A DNA stretch of 64,000 nt from Myotis daubentonii (taxonomy: Eukaryota > Chordata > Mammalia > Chiroptera > Vespertilionidae): assembly GCF_963259705.1 (NCBI RefSeq), contig NC_081846.1, positions 90,408,641 through 90,472,640 on the forward strand, written 5' to 3'. The position numbers and the translations under genes were made by a program. Under the pieces are notes generated by a model. It had not been told where the DNA came from and ran no database searches. It worked only from the letters and a program-made list of their open reading frames with translations. The stretch's first letter is position 1, and each line of letters starts with the position of its first letter. Positions 35,360 to 46,917 of the stretch are shown in pieces.

Positions 35360-36295
35360 ATGTAGTAGGCAGCTAGAGAGACATGGCAGAATAGGAACAA
35401 GAGGCTAAATACGGAAGGTCACCCAGGGCCTAGCAGTGGATAATTGTAAGGTGGGAACTTGCACACAGGGTGACCTTTTATCCTCTAGTATATCAGCTGG
35501 TCCTGTGATTCAGACCCTTCCCTGAGCTTTCCTTTCCTGGCATGTCACTAGTCACATGGTAGGCCCCTTAAAGGAGAAACAAGGGGGCTAGAGAAGAGCC
35601 TAATATGACTACCATAGAAGCCTTTGATGACCACTTTAATGACGGTTCATGACTACTTCCTTTAAGCATTAAACCCTTAAGACAATGAAGTCTGACCCAC
35701 ATCACATAATCTTGGCAGTAGAGCCTCTGACCCCAGATAACAGAGAGAGTTTTGGTCAAACTAGAGAAAACATCTAAGGCTCAGTTGTGATTTAGCTCTA
35801 GACCTAGAGAAGCAGAAAAATCAGACAGAGCAATGCCATGGCTTACATCAGGACCAGATGCAATGACCAACGACCCTCTATCCTAGTGCTGGCCAATCAG
35901 TAGAGACCATGGCCTTGAAAGGACGCACCTGGAAAGCTGATGAATATTCTATTGAAATCCTCTCCTGAAAATTCCTGCCTTTAGAAAATAGATACAACAC
36001 CTTAAGACAAATAACCTAGTGCACCCTTTCTCTCTCTCTCTTGCTCTGGAGCAAGCTGCACCTTCCCCCTGCCTCCTTCCCTCAGGTGTGTTTTCTTTCT
36101 CCTAAGCTCCTAGGGCCCTTCTTGTGCCTCTGTAATATGTTTCCTGAGTCCATGCAGCACAGCTGGCTGGCTCACTTCTTCTACCTCTGACTTTCTAATA
36201 AACTTTCACTAGTATTTGATTCCTTGGCTCTGAATTCTTTTCTCAGCTGAACTCAAGGACTGAGCTCTAATATTCTGGTGTCATTCACCATTATC
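35360..36295 (+). repeat. ERV1-type LTR (probable)
   Basis: It begins near TGTAGTAGGCAGC, carries CTTTCTAATAAACTTTCACT (polyadenylation signal, about 36192) and ends near TGGTGTCATTCACCA, typical of gammaretrovirus-like LTRs. GAAAGCTGATGAATATTCTA (35934-35953) is shared with the 20.9-kb LTR-like region. No internal retroviral genes are present. Ends are approximate. Confidence 0.6.
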
Positions 36296-36478
36296 AATAA
36301 GCCCAAAGGTGATCCCCAAGTCCAACCAAGACCACACCAATAAAGAAAACTTCAGATTCACTTGTGAATATCACTAAAAACTTACATAATCAGCAGTTAA
36401 TACCCAATAGTGTATTTTAAAAAGACACAAAGACCAAATGGGGGCTTAATCCAAAAATTGCAAGAGTGATTCCAAATC

Positions 36479-36531
<53 letters not shown>
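36479..36531. repeat. (CTAT)13 microsatellite
   Basis: Thirteen perfect tetranucleotide units; likely polymorphic. Confidence 0.97.
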
Positions 36532-37337
36532 GATATATGGAGAACAATTAAAATATCATCTCCACTCATTTAAAAAGACATTCTATGTCTTATACAAGTT
36601 CTGATTTGGCGTGGGAGGCCACTCTAGAACAACCATCAAATTTCCTGCTGGAAGAAGATGCCTGCCCATGGAGGAAAAATAAAAGAAGCTTTATAAGTGG
36701 CTAGATATGTCTCCATTACCAACAGTGAGTGCTAGTGCTGATGGGAAGGTCTGGCATTGTGGGCACACAAAGATCTGTGCTCATTAATGACAAGGACACT
36801 GATGGACATATTAAGATTCTTTAGAATCGATTTTTAAATTAATATGTGCAGATATAAAATGTAGCTGGACAGAGCAGTTAAATCAGTGTTTTCATATTTA
36901 AGGAAAATAGTCCGAATCTAGTCCTGGCAGCTAATTTATTGTCTAAGGTACAATTTGAAATGTCCTTGTGAAGCCCATTCTCATTAAAGATAATGATAGT
37001 ATTCAGACCGCAAAATAGTTTTATTTAGACTCACCTTTTCAAGTACCAAGGTCAGAGCTACGTTTTTTTCTGCCTCACCACTTGTATTCTTATTGTAAGA
37101 CTATAGGCATAGATATAAAACTTAGATGACAAGTAAATAGTACTTTTAAGGCTTTAAATGTTTCAGCCCTATTTCCTTCCTTGCTCCTTATGTCCCCAGA
37201 AATCTAATATTTACCAAGTGACTGCATATTTAGTTATAGATGTACCTAGGCCTACAGACCTAAATAAGACCTAATTAATTCTATCAAATAAATGCTTGTG
37301 AATCTTTTTGCATTTAATAGCTACTTAACTTAGTTTA

Positions 37338-37423
37338 TCAAACTCCTTGTGCAGTAGGTTTGCCTTGGCCTGGTTTCAAACTCCTTGTGCAGTAGGTTTG
37401 TGGGACTGTGCCTTGGCCTGGTT
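37338..37423 (+). repeat. Tandem duplication (38 bp and 48 bp copies)
   Basis: Copy one (37338-37375) and copy two (37376-37423) share TCAAACTCCTTGTGCAGTAG and CCTTGGCCTGGTT. Copy two has an extra 10 bp (TGGGACTGTG) in the middle. Confidence 0.93.
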
Positions 37424-37429
37424 TCAATG

Positions 37430-38010
37430 AAGAAAAATAATGTTAAAACTGATGGGATTTTTGAAATTAGTTAAAAAATGTCTAGGGCTTCAAGCAGAAA
37501 ATAGATATTTGATGTCCCAGTCAGCACATAGTTGGTACATGCTGAAAATAGACATAGATTCTGTAATATTGTCACTACTGAAGTGGAGGCTAGTGGAGAT
37601 GGAAGCGTATCAGTGGTTGGTGAAGGTTGGGATGGGAGTAAGATGGGTGTGTGGCTATGAAAGGACAACACAAGAAGTTCTTGTGATGAGATGTTTTGCA
37701 TCTTGATTAAGGTGCTGATTACACAAAACTACACATAATAGAATTGCACAGAACCATACACACTCACACCCCTACACACACACACACACCCCTACACACA
37801 TGCACACACAGGAGTGCGTGTCAAAATGGAGCATTCTGAATAAGCTTTATGCATTTTACCAATGTAGTTTTCCTGGTTTTGATGATATAGAACAGCTATA
37901 CATGATGTTACCATTGGAGAAACTGAGTCAAGGGTACATAGGATCTCATGATACTATTTTTTTTCAATTTACAGTGAATTATTTCAAAATAAAAGCTTTA
38001 TGAAAAGAGA
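37430..38010 (+). mobile_element. LINE-1 3' UTR end
   Basis: 'gaaggacaacacaagaagttcttgtgatgagatg', 'tacacaaaactacacataatagaattgcaca', a CA-rich run, 'ttcctggttttgatgatata', 'atgttaccattggagaaactg' and 'ttatttcaaaataaaagcttt' follow the L1M 3' UTR. It is 5' truncated and opposite in orientation to the gene. Confidence 0.85.
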
Positions 38011-38034
38011 AAGATGAGCCAACAATTCAAATCC

Positions 38035-38580
38035 TAAATAGCTACTCTATTGAAATAAAAACAATGTCCCCACTGAATTCTGTGCATGAATGTTCCTGGG
38101 AACATTATTCACTATAGCCCTACAATGGAAACAATCCAAATGCTTATCAACTGATGAATGGCAAACAAAGGTGATATTTGCATACGGAAAATACTGTTAG
38201 GTCTCAGAGAGGATGAAGTGCTGATGCGTGCCATGACACAACACCGATGGATCCTGAATCCTGAGGATATTATGTTAGGGGAAAGAAGCAGTCGCAAAGG
38301 TCACATATAGGATGGCTCCTTTTAGGTGACATGTCCGTATAAAACAAGTCCATGCAGACAGGCAGTGCACTGGTGGCTGCCAGGGGCTGGAGATAGGGGT
38401 TGAGGGGTTGGTCATCAGGAATGAGGAATTACTGCTAAAGTGTACGGAGGTTCTTTCTGGGGTGTTGAAATTAGGTAGTGATGATTGTAAAACTGTGTTA
38501 ATATACTAGAAACAATGACCTTATACCCCTTGAATGGGTGAAATTTATGGTGTAAATTATATTTCCATAAACCTGAACCA
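38035..38580 (+). mobile_element. LINE-1 3' end
   Basis: 'ctacaatggaaacaatccaaatgcttatcaactgatgaatgg', 'gtgctgatgcgtgccatg', 'gtggctgccaggggctggaga' and 'ggtgaaatttatggtgtaaattatatttccataaa' are standard L1 3' phrases. It directly follows another L1 3' end, suggesting independent insertions stacked head to tail. Confidence 0.85.
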
Positions 38581-39139
38581 AGCTGGGGGGAAGGGATTAG
38601 GTCACGGGACAGGTCCCAGAAGGTGCTCTGGGTTCCTCCAGGACATCGTGCCCAGCGCCTGGAGCCCTGTCCTTTGGCCCATGGTGTCCATAGAGCAACA
38701 GGCCTGTCAGCTGACTTCTGGTGAGTTCCAAAGCAAAGAGGTATGCCTGTGTCCATATTCACTTCCCTCCCAAACCACACCGATATTTCATTTTCTCCTT
38801 TAGAAACCATAACACGTTCATTGAAACAAAGATAAAATGAAGCAACAGTTGCCAAATACAGATTGAGAATCTTGTTTTTAATATGCCTGTTATATATCAT
38901 GCCATCCTTACCCTGTGATCCAGTAAATGAATCTGTAAAATGGACAGTGATTACCCCTAATAATGTGCTGTATTTGAAGTAGAAATGTGCACACATCCTT
39001 AATATGACCCTTCCTTGTGCCCCTTGTGCATGTGGAGTAAGGCCAGGAGATGGAATGCGTGGAAGGAAGCGAGGGAATCTGGAGGCATGACCTGGCATGA
39101 CCCTCGAGGACGCGCACAGCTCCTGAAGGAGTGACTCCA

Positions 39140-39325
39140 AAGCAGTGGTTCTGCTGTGTGCTCCGAAGGCCAGCAGCCATTGGCGTCCCCCTGAGCATAC
39201 AGGACACATGGATTCATGGACTCCATCCTGAATCAGAACCTCTGCGCATAAGGCTATGGTCACTGTGTTTTAACAAATCCCCCGGTGATTCTTTTGCAAT
39301 TTAAAACCTAAGAAGCCTTGTTCCA
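39140..39325 (+). repeat. MER5A-like hAT-Charlie remnant
   Basis: AGCAGTGGTTCTGCTGTG, 'ctgaatcagaacctctg' and 'acaaatcccccggtgattctttt' resemble MER5A in order. Diverged. Confidence 0.55.
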
Positions 39326-39889
39326 AATAAACTTTGACAGCCACACTTATTAAATGGTGAAATATATCAAGAGCGTTTTACCATTTTGTCCCATAGACAA
39401 AAAAGACTGAGCGCATTTGCATGGTCCTTCAGGGACTTGATCACATGTGTACCTTATCCCAACCCTGCGTTAGGTTTAGAGGCAGCTGCTAGGGATCCAT
39501 AGGTGAATAAGACATTGCCCCACTCTCCCAGGGTAACTCAGGTCTAGGAGGAAGTTAAATTCTATTTTTCACTAATATGATGACTTTTTTGAAATTGGAT
39601 CTTGAATATTTCTATATTTTCAGGGGCTAGCCTCGTTCTTAGTATGTGTTCAATACATGGTGGATGGTGAATCTGGAGGGGACCTAGGAAGGCCACATGA
39701 GTCCTTGGCGGAGGTGCCCTCCTGAGACACTAGAGAGATTGGGGCAGAAACAAGTGAGGAGACCATTGCACCACCCCCCAAGGGAGAACGAAGCACTCAG
39801 CAAGGCAGGGCAAGGAGGTCAGGGCCAGTCTGTGCATGCTGAACCTGAAGACCGTGATCCTATAGCTTATCTACAACTCCACCTATTTG

Positions 39890-39969
39890 GGCATCATACT
39901 TGATAAGAATTAATTAGGCATCAATTAAAGAGAAATAGGCAGAAATATTATTTTCTCATGAAGGAAATA
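39890..39969 (+). repeat. Direct repeat, copy 1 of 2
   Basis: GCATCATACTTGATAAGAAT through 'atgaaggaaat' recurs at 40584-40663 with only a few differences. About 610 bp lie between copies, including a truncated SINE. Confidence 0.93.
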
Positions 39970-40344
39970 ATTGTTTACAAGTTGATTTAATACAATGTTA
40001 AGATTAAGCCTTAAATGTATCTGTCATTGCCACCCAAAATACATTTCAAATTACAGATACACATGAAGGAAGCATAATAGGGGGGGTGGCTGGGAACAGC
40101 AAAGGAGATGATGTCACCCTAAGTCTGCTGGTTCAGTATTGAAAGCGCCATTGGGTGAGTGGAGCTTCCCAGTGCAGAGCTCCAACCCCATCAGTCCCGT
40201 GATAAACTAGTCCAGGGGGCCCTGCCGCACCCTGTCCGCAGGGCCTGGGGCAGTGCACTCCCCTATCTGCTGCCCCTGGCAGGGGCCACACATCGGCCAG
40301 TGGATCCACATCACCGTGGAGCATCCCTGATTGTTTTATGGGAG

Positions 40345-40495
40345 TCAGCCTTGACTTCCATCGATTGGCTGCCTCCTGCATGCACCCTACTGGGGATCCT
40401 GCACAAAACCTAGGCACCTGCCCTGACCAGTATCAAATGGTGACCTCCTGGTTCATGGGTTAATGCTCACCACTGAGCCACACTGGCTGAGCTGC
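40345..40495 (-). mobile_element. VES SINE, truncated (minus orientation)
   Basis: 'attggctgcctcctgcatgcaccctactggggat', 'cacctgccctgacc', and 'aggttcatgggttaatgctcaccactgagccacactggctg'-like text give the reverse tRNA-like head and body. The CT-rich tail part is missing. Confidence 0.82.
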
Positions 40496-40583
40496 TTATG
40501 GGTTTTGGAACTATAGCCTTGTTGCTGTTCTAAGTTTCTGTTTTCTTTAACATAAGAAGGTGTTGTTAATAGACCTGAGATTG

Positions 40584-40663
40584 TAGCATCATATTGATAA
40601 GAATTAATTAGGCAGCAATTAAAGAGAAATAGGCAGAGATATTATTTTCTTATGAAGGAAATA
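40584..40663 (+). repeat. Direct repeat, copy 2 of 2
   Basis: Second copy of 39890-39969: GCATCATATTGATAAGAATT then 'ggcagcaattaaagagaaataggcagagatatt'. See copy 1. Confidence 0.93.
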
Positions 40664-41256
40664 CTTCTCAGAAGGTTTGTAATAAACTTATATATAGTCA
40701 AGCACATCATTGGTGCTCAAATGTTGTCAGTTCCTGCTCCTCATCTGCCCCGTTCCACTGTTTCCTCTAGTGTGGACTGAGAACATCCATCCGGGCCAGC
40801 AGACACAGCCAGCCCTAGGGCCCACTGCTCACAGCTTTGCACCAGCAGGCTGGCTGGGTGAGCAGCTCCCTGGTGGGTAAGTGTCCTTCCTCCACCATCG
40901 GTTGTGGATTCCACGCATAACTTCTGCTCTGCAGTTACTATACGGATAACTATACTGATTTTGAGGAATGTTAAGAAGAAAAATCAATTTCTGTTCTCCA
41001 ACAGAACCATGAAGAAATGGACAAGTCACCATTTACAACATAACATGGGACGATGAGGAAATGTACAAAGTCTGGTTTATATTTGACAAAAATAAAAAAT
41101 AAAAAAAATAGCCAGGCCTGCTAAAAGTAGCCAGGATGCTCAATAAACTTGAGTTGGGCCTGAACAGCTGAGTAGCAGTGTCCTAGGCTGGCGAGCATCC
41201 TGCAGCCTCCCCACCACAAGTGACAGCATGCTTAGGAGTCAGAGGTGGGGCACCAT

Positions 41257-41295
41257 GGCACCTGTGGTCTAGTGGTTAGCATTGCCCCAGAAGAA
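41257..41295 (+). pseudogene. tRNA-Glu-like 5' half (possible tRNA relic)
   Basis: CTGTGGTCTAGTGGTTAGCAT closely resembles the A-box arm of tRNA-Glu (TGGTGGTCTAGTGGTTAGGAT). The anticodon loop and the B box (GGTTCGATTCC) do not follow, so it is not a functional tRNA gene. A fragment or a chance likeness are both possible. Confidence 0.4.
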
Positions 41296-43255
41296 ATGAG
41301 GTGGGAACATGGGCCCCACTTGGGCATGAGACCCCTAGAGGCTTCTCATGTGTGTTTTCTCATATTTTTCTCCTCTCCCAGGCAGGTGGAGGTTCCCAAG
41401 GTTCCAGAAGGAAAAGAAACCATAAGGTAGAAGTGGCCCGAGTCTCCATGTGACTGCACACTCCAGTGTGATGAGAGCCCAAGAGAAGCTTTTATTTGGC
41501 TGAGCTTTGGGATTGTTTGTCCTCTGTAGCTAGCCCACCTTTCCCTTCAAATTTAGCTCAGTCACTGGGAAATTTCTGAGTGCCCCCCAGGTAGCAAGCA
41601 CTTCTATCTGTGGACATGCAAAAGCGTTCTTACACTGTGAGCCTCTCCCAGGCCACCCGCTGGGAAGGGGTGGGCCTGCGAATCTGACATTGCTTTGGCT
41701 CTGCCCTCCTTGTTCTCTCCTCTGCCTGCTGCAAACAAACAGACACTCATAAAATAGTTATATTGTGGCCACAGGTTTCTAAACTGGTCTCAAATAGAAA
41801 GAGAAATAAGGAAACCCTAGTGAAAGCACGTGGAGAACAATTCCACCATGCTTGTCTGTCTGTTTCCGTCGCTCTTAACGAGCCCAGAGCCCTCTGCGCA
41901 GAGGCCAGGCTGCTAAAAGAAATTACTGTTTTGCCTTTGCACACCATAAAGACTGTCTTCCTGTACGAGTTGGTGAATGCCTATTTTTTAACTGTAAGAG
42001 GGGCATGTTACAGTGAAAATGTGTATCTTTTAGTATGAGCAGTCCACATAATATTTGACACGAAGCTGAACCAGAATGTCCCACGCTGTTCTCACTGGGA
42101 GGACATTTAACTTTGTTACCCAGGGGACTCATGCATGAGATGCCAGTTTCCATCCAGATTACACTTGAAGCCTTGTAATTTTTCCTCCCGGATTACCCTC
42201 ACAACTCTTCCGCAGCCTCCCAGGGTCACAGAATATTGATTGTTATGAGCCACATGACCGCCAAAGGGGAAACCCAGACACGATCTTTGGGCTAGAGATA
42301 AATCTATGGTAAAGCTACAGAAGCTATCAGCCCCCTAGCGAAGCCCTAATGGCAACCTGGCAATGAGCTCACAGGGTTCTGTGGTTTTGTAGACACGTGT
42401 ATCAGCCGGCTTTAAGCAGGGGAGCAGACCACGGGGAGATGGACAGGGATCTGTAGGTGACAGGCTCTGTGGGAGCGGGCGCGCAGCCTGTAGGCAGCTG
42501 TTTTTGCCTGGGATGCTGGAGCTTGCAGTCTGTTCCAGAAGGGTAAACGGGCATGAGGTGAGGGAGGAAAAACAAGCAAACCCCTGCGCATGCGGGGTTT
42601 CCAGGAGGACCCGAGGAAACCATGAGGTGTCCTGCTGTCTGTGCACTGCCCATGCCAGCAGGGGAGGGGCAGCGTGCCTGCTGCTTCCCTCCACCTTTCA
42701 GCCCTCCCACAGGTGTCTCTCTCTCGAGGGTTCCCTAAGTAGAGATAGCTAGGAAAGAAAATTGGGGGCAATACAATTTAGCCAAACCAGGTTGACAAGT
42801 TAGAAAGCTACCATTTTTGTAAAAGTAAGATATTTAATGACAATAGGTTAAAATAAAAGATTTAACTCCACCTGGCAAATAGCACTGCCTCTTTCTCCTG
42901 CCCTCCCCACTGCCACCTCCCCATGCTAGGTCTCTTTGGAGATGCCACAGACATGGGGATCCAGGGAGGGGCAGGCCAGAGAGGGTGCGGTTTGCAGCCC
43001 CTCTCAGGAATCCTAGTGCTGCCAGAGGCCACCTCAGGAGGGTGCCAGCCCAGCATCCAGCACCAGAAGTGCACTGGAGGCTGAGGGGGGGGGGGGTGGC
43101 GCTTGCTGATGGGAACCCAACCAAACGCTACCTCTGGGGAATGCTTCTAAATCACACATGTATTTATGAACTTGACAGGAATTTTCCCAATTTTAACTAC
43201 ATGCATAAAAGTATACCCAGCATAGGGGATATTATTGAATGTGTACAGAGATTCA

Positions 43256-43415
43256 GATTTACAAGATGAAAAAGTTCTGGAAATGGATGGTGGTGATGGT
43301 AGCACATAATGAATGCATTTAATACCACTGAACTGTACATTTAAAAATGGCTAAGACAGTACATTTTAAATTATATGTATGTATTTTACCTTATTAAAAA
43401 AAAAAAAAACAGGGG
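43256..43415 (+). mobile_element. LINE-1 3' UTR end
   Basis: 'aaaaagttctggaaatggatggtggtgatggt', 'gaatgcatttaataccactgaactgtacatttaaaaatgg' and a poly-A run mark the L1 3' end. Confidence 0.88.
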
Positions 43416-43792
43416 AAAAGGAAACAAGTTTGAATGCTTGCTTATAAAGATCTGAAGATATTTCTAAAAATAGATATATTTGGTACTAAAGATACCTAAA
43501 AGATGACAATATTTAACATCCATTATATTAAGTTTTTTTTTATTGTGTAACCAGATAAAAACTAGGAATATATATTTTATTTTTTTATATTCTGTTGTTA
43601 CATTGTTTTACATTAAAGTAAAAAAGAGCAATGACTATTTTGAAAGTTTATATGACGTTATCAAAATTAAATATGAAACTGGAATAAGTGTTTCCTAAAT
43701 GATTGATGTATTTAAAAATATAGAGATCAACCATAATAGAGGAAAAGTGAACTATCATTTATTCTCTGTAAAAATATTATAAAACAGCACAG

Positions 43793-43990
43793 CCTGAGTG
43801 GCTCAGTTGTTGAGTGTTGACCTATGAACCAGGAGGTAACTGTTTGATTCCCCATCAGGGCACATACGGGGGTTGTGGGCTCCATCCTCAGTGTGGGGGT
43901 GAAGGAAGCAGAAGGTCAATGATTCTCTCGTCACTGATGTTTCCATCTCTCTCTCCCTCTCCCTTCCTCTCTGAAATCAATAAAAAAAAG
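43793..43990 (+). mobile_element. VES SINE
   Basis: AGCCTGAGTGGCTCAGTTG, 'tgacctatgaaccaggagg', 'gggcacatacgggggttgtgggctcc', the CT-rich segment and AAATCAATAAAAAAA tail. Confidence 0.92.
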
Positions 43991-44189
43991 CTGTAAAACA
44001 TCATGTAAGAAAGCAAACAAAAAGTGCTCAAGAGCTGTCAGGGAATAAAGTACTATAAAATTGTCAGAGAGTGGATAAAAACATTCTAAATTTGGAAATA
44101 TGTACGATGCTTGTTAATTTTTAAAAAGTTGCCATTTCTAGTGATTTGTTTTCTCATTCTAAAAGCAATTTAGAAAACATACGCTTAAA

Positions 44190-45700
44190 TGGGATCCCCA
44201 GAATCCCGTAGCTCCCAGGCCCTTTGGAGCTGCGGTCTGACCAGCTCAGAGCAGGGAGCTGAGCAGGGTGTGGCCGCCCCTGGTGGCGGGCACCCCGCGG
44301 CGCTGCGGCCTGTCTTGTGCAGAGGCTGGTCTGAGCTCTTCCCCTCTCTCAGGTAAGCAGGCGCCTTGGACTGGCCTTGGGCTTTGTTTGATGGCAAGGA
44401 CCTCTCTTCTGCTGAGAGCTCACATGAAGTAGAACAACGCGCACAGAAATGGAAAATCAGTTCGACCACGGGGCCAGACAGGGAGAAGCTACCGATAACT
44501 GCTGGCTAGTCCCTCTCCTGTAAAACGGAACAGTCATAATTTCGCGCGGGCTTGCTCTGGAGACTAACGGGACATGGCGGGGGGGGGGGGGGGGGCGGGG
44601 GTGAGGGGTGCGCGCGCAGACCCTCCGAGGCCTCAGAGGTGCCTGCCATGCGAATGCTTGTTTGGAGGAGACAAACCCACAGGAAGCGAGCGGGACCTGC
44701 GGGAACAGGGTGGACCTGGGCTGTTGGGAACGCCCTGAGAGGCCTGGAGGGACGCACAGACCACAGACCGGACTGAGGGGAGCGCCGACAGTCACTGGGG
44801 CAGGGGCAAGGGCACAGTGACCACAGCCTCCCTTCAGACCCCTGGCATGTGCCGTGACGCATAAAGGAGCCCGAGGGGAACTCGCTGCAAAGGGTTCTAG
44901 AGAAATCAGATGCGATTCCTGTTCAGACAGTGAGGGGCAGGCAGGGGCAAGAGGGAGGGCCAGCTTGGTACCCACAGGAGAGACCGCGGGAGAGCCGTTC
45001 CCTGTGGTGGGGGGCGCACGCAGCTTCCCCGCACATGCGGTCCTGGCGCGGGTCTCATCGTTCACGGAATCTACCTTCCTGTTTCATGAACAGACATTTA
45101 CACTGAACTTCATTCCCTTTCCGAACTGGATGGAGTTTTCGCTCACCCCGCTGTCCTGGTCAGACTGGAGTTACAGCGCCTGCTGGGGCGCTGTTGGAAA
45201 TGGGAGCCTGATGGGGACGCGCCTGCCTCGCAGGGTCCACGCTGGTGGCGGAGGGAGCGGGGGGTGGGGGGCGGCCAGCGCCCCCCGTGAGGCTGCTCTC
45301 ACCCACACACCCACAGACGCCGCACCAGCCGCCCACCCACAGGAAACAAGCTCCTTCTGCCCAACAGGGAACTCGGGGAAAGAAAACCTCATCCGATGTA
45401 CGGGACCTTCCGTGGCAGGGTTTCACATCACACATGTTAGCCTGGCAAGGTTCATTGCAAGGCAAGTTACAGCGGAGAGTCCACCATCCTGAGAGGAGAG
45501 CCGGTGTGAGAACGCACCCCCTCTGCAGTACATCCACGGGGCGGGCCGTGGCCTTGGGAAGAGGGCGCGGCTGCAGCGGGCGCCCTGACGGCACCTGTGG
45601 CCGAAACCGTCCCTGCTGGCACCGCACACGCAGCCTCGCACACGCATCTCACGCGTCCTCCCAATCCGAGGGCCTCTCAGGGCCTCAGCGGCCTCCTTGC
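44190..45700. promoter_or_regulatory. CpG-island-like region inside the intron
   Basis: By hand count roughly 70 CpG dinucleotides fall between about 44540 and 45690, around one per 16 bp, against very few in the surrounding intron. The region is GC-rich, includes a 17-base G run (44579-44595) and GCGCGCGC text. Long open frames on both strands (for example 44457-45065 minus and 44854-45492 plus) are what GC-rich DNA gives by chance and show no known domain. No exon of the CNTNAP gene is recognised here. It may be an orphan promoter or enhancer island; function is inferred only. Confidence 0.7.
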
Positions 45701-46006
45701 TCCTGCCAGGTCTGCGCTTTGGGAATGTCTTTGATCATTACCTGTGAGCTTTCCCTTTTTGTTCAGTTTCAGCTTCCTGAGAACTTAAATCTGAAGTTAT
45801 CCACTTTTCCCACAAACTCTCAAGCACTTTTTTAATTCACTGCCTGAACTCTGCCTAAACTTTACCAATATTTCACAGAGTCCTTAATGAGATCGTTTTA
45901 TGTTGTCATGTTAGAAAATTGAAAATGGGAGAGCTTTGATTTCTGAGGGAAATCACATGGAGGAACCAATGCACTCACTTTTATTTTTTCTCCTAATTAG
46001 AGAGTT

Positions 46007-46010
<4 letters not shown>

Positions 46011-46042
<32 letters not shown>
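46011..46042. repeat. Poly-T run (32 T)
   Basis: Homopolymer of 32 T, likely the tail of an unidentified reverse-orientation retroposon or a slippage product. Confidence 0.95.
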
Positions 46043-46045
<3 letters not shown>

Positions 46046-46156
46046 CAGGAAGAATGATGGGAGCCAAGAAGACTATCACAGAAATAGTATTTCAAGCTTC
46101 ACTTTTTTCCTCTTCCACTTTATTCCTACATTAGCATGATTTTAATTTATAATTAA

Positions 46157-46312
46157 AAACTTGAAATGAGCCCTACCTGGGTTTGCTCAGTGGATAGAGT
46201 GCCAGCACATTGAATGAAGGGTCCCCAGTTCAATTGAAGTCAAAGGCACGTTCCTGGGTTGTGGGCTCCATCCCTGGCCTTAGTCAGGACCCATTCAGGA
46301 AGCAACTAATAG

Positions 46313-46371
<59 letters not shown>

Positions 46372-46476
46372 TTTCTGTGTCTCTCCCCATCCCTTCCACT
46401 CTCTCTAAAAAAAATCAATAGAAAAATATCCTTAGGTGAAGATTTAAAAAAAAAGGAAGAAAGAAACTTGAAATGA
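46157..46476 (+). mobile_element. VES SINE with expanded (CT)n and target duplication
   Basis: The tRNA-like head CCTACCTGGGTTTGCTCAGTGG, 'gttgtgggctccatccctgg' and a CT run of about 50 bp (46318-46367) are followed by AAATCAATAG. The flanking duplication AAACTTGAAATGA is exact at 46157-46169 and 46464-46476. Confidence 0.93.
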
Positions 46477-46487
46477 TCTCTACTAAT

Positions 46488-46917
46488 TTTATATAATAAA
46501 AAGATAATATGCAAATTTTCCCCACAGGGGAGAGTTTCACCAACCTAGAGTTAGACGTGTGCTGACCACCAGGGGGCGGGATGGAACATGGTGGGCGTTG
46601 GTGACACAGCACTGGCAGAGGGCAGCATTGCAGGCGCTGCTGGCCCCTATGGGCCCCGATGAGAGTGGGACTGCGACAGGAGAGTGGAGCAGGTGAGTGG
46701 GTGGTGCCAGGCCAAGGCTGGTGCAAGCAGGGGCCCTGGTCACCATGCAGATGGCGACTGACGGTGAGAGGCAGGGCAGGCGAGCAGGTGGCACCAGGCC
46801 AAAGTGGGTGCCAGTGGGGGCCCCAATCGGCCTAGTGGTCACCCCACAGATCAGCCCTGATCGCCAGCCAGGACTAGGGACCCTACCCGTGCATGAATTT
46901 CATGCACTGGGCCTCTA
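46488..46917 (+). mobile_element. HeliBat-type Helitron, short
   Basis: A degenerate 5' end TTATATAATAAAAAGATAATATGC, the block GCTGACCACCAGGGGGCGGG, and a 3' hairpin with arms GTGCATGAA/TTCATGCAC (about 46889-46907) followed by CTAG at 46914-46917 and host T. It lies only about 11 bp downstream of the VES SINE target duplication. The exact 5' base is uncertain. Confidence 0.85.

Noticed and set aside
38415..39263. Longest open frame in the window (282 codons, minus strand)
   Set aside because: Its 3' part runs antisense through an L1 3' UTR (38415-38580) and its 5' part through a MER5A-like remnant; no domain is recognisable. Treated as chance.
44457..45492. Overlapping open frames of about 200 codons on both strands
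   Set aside because: GC-rich DNA has few stop codons; compositions are Pro/Ala/Arg-rich with no domain, no splice structure and no poly-A tail of a retrogene. The region is reported as a CpG island instead.
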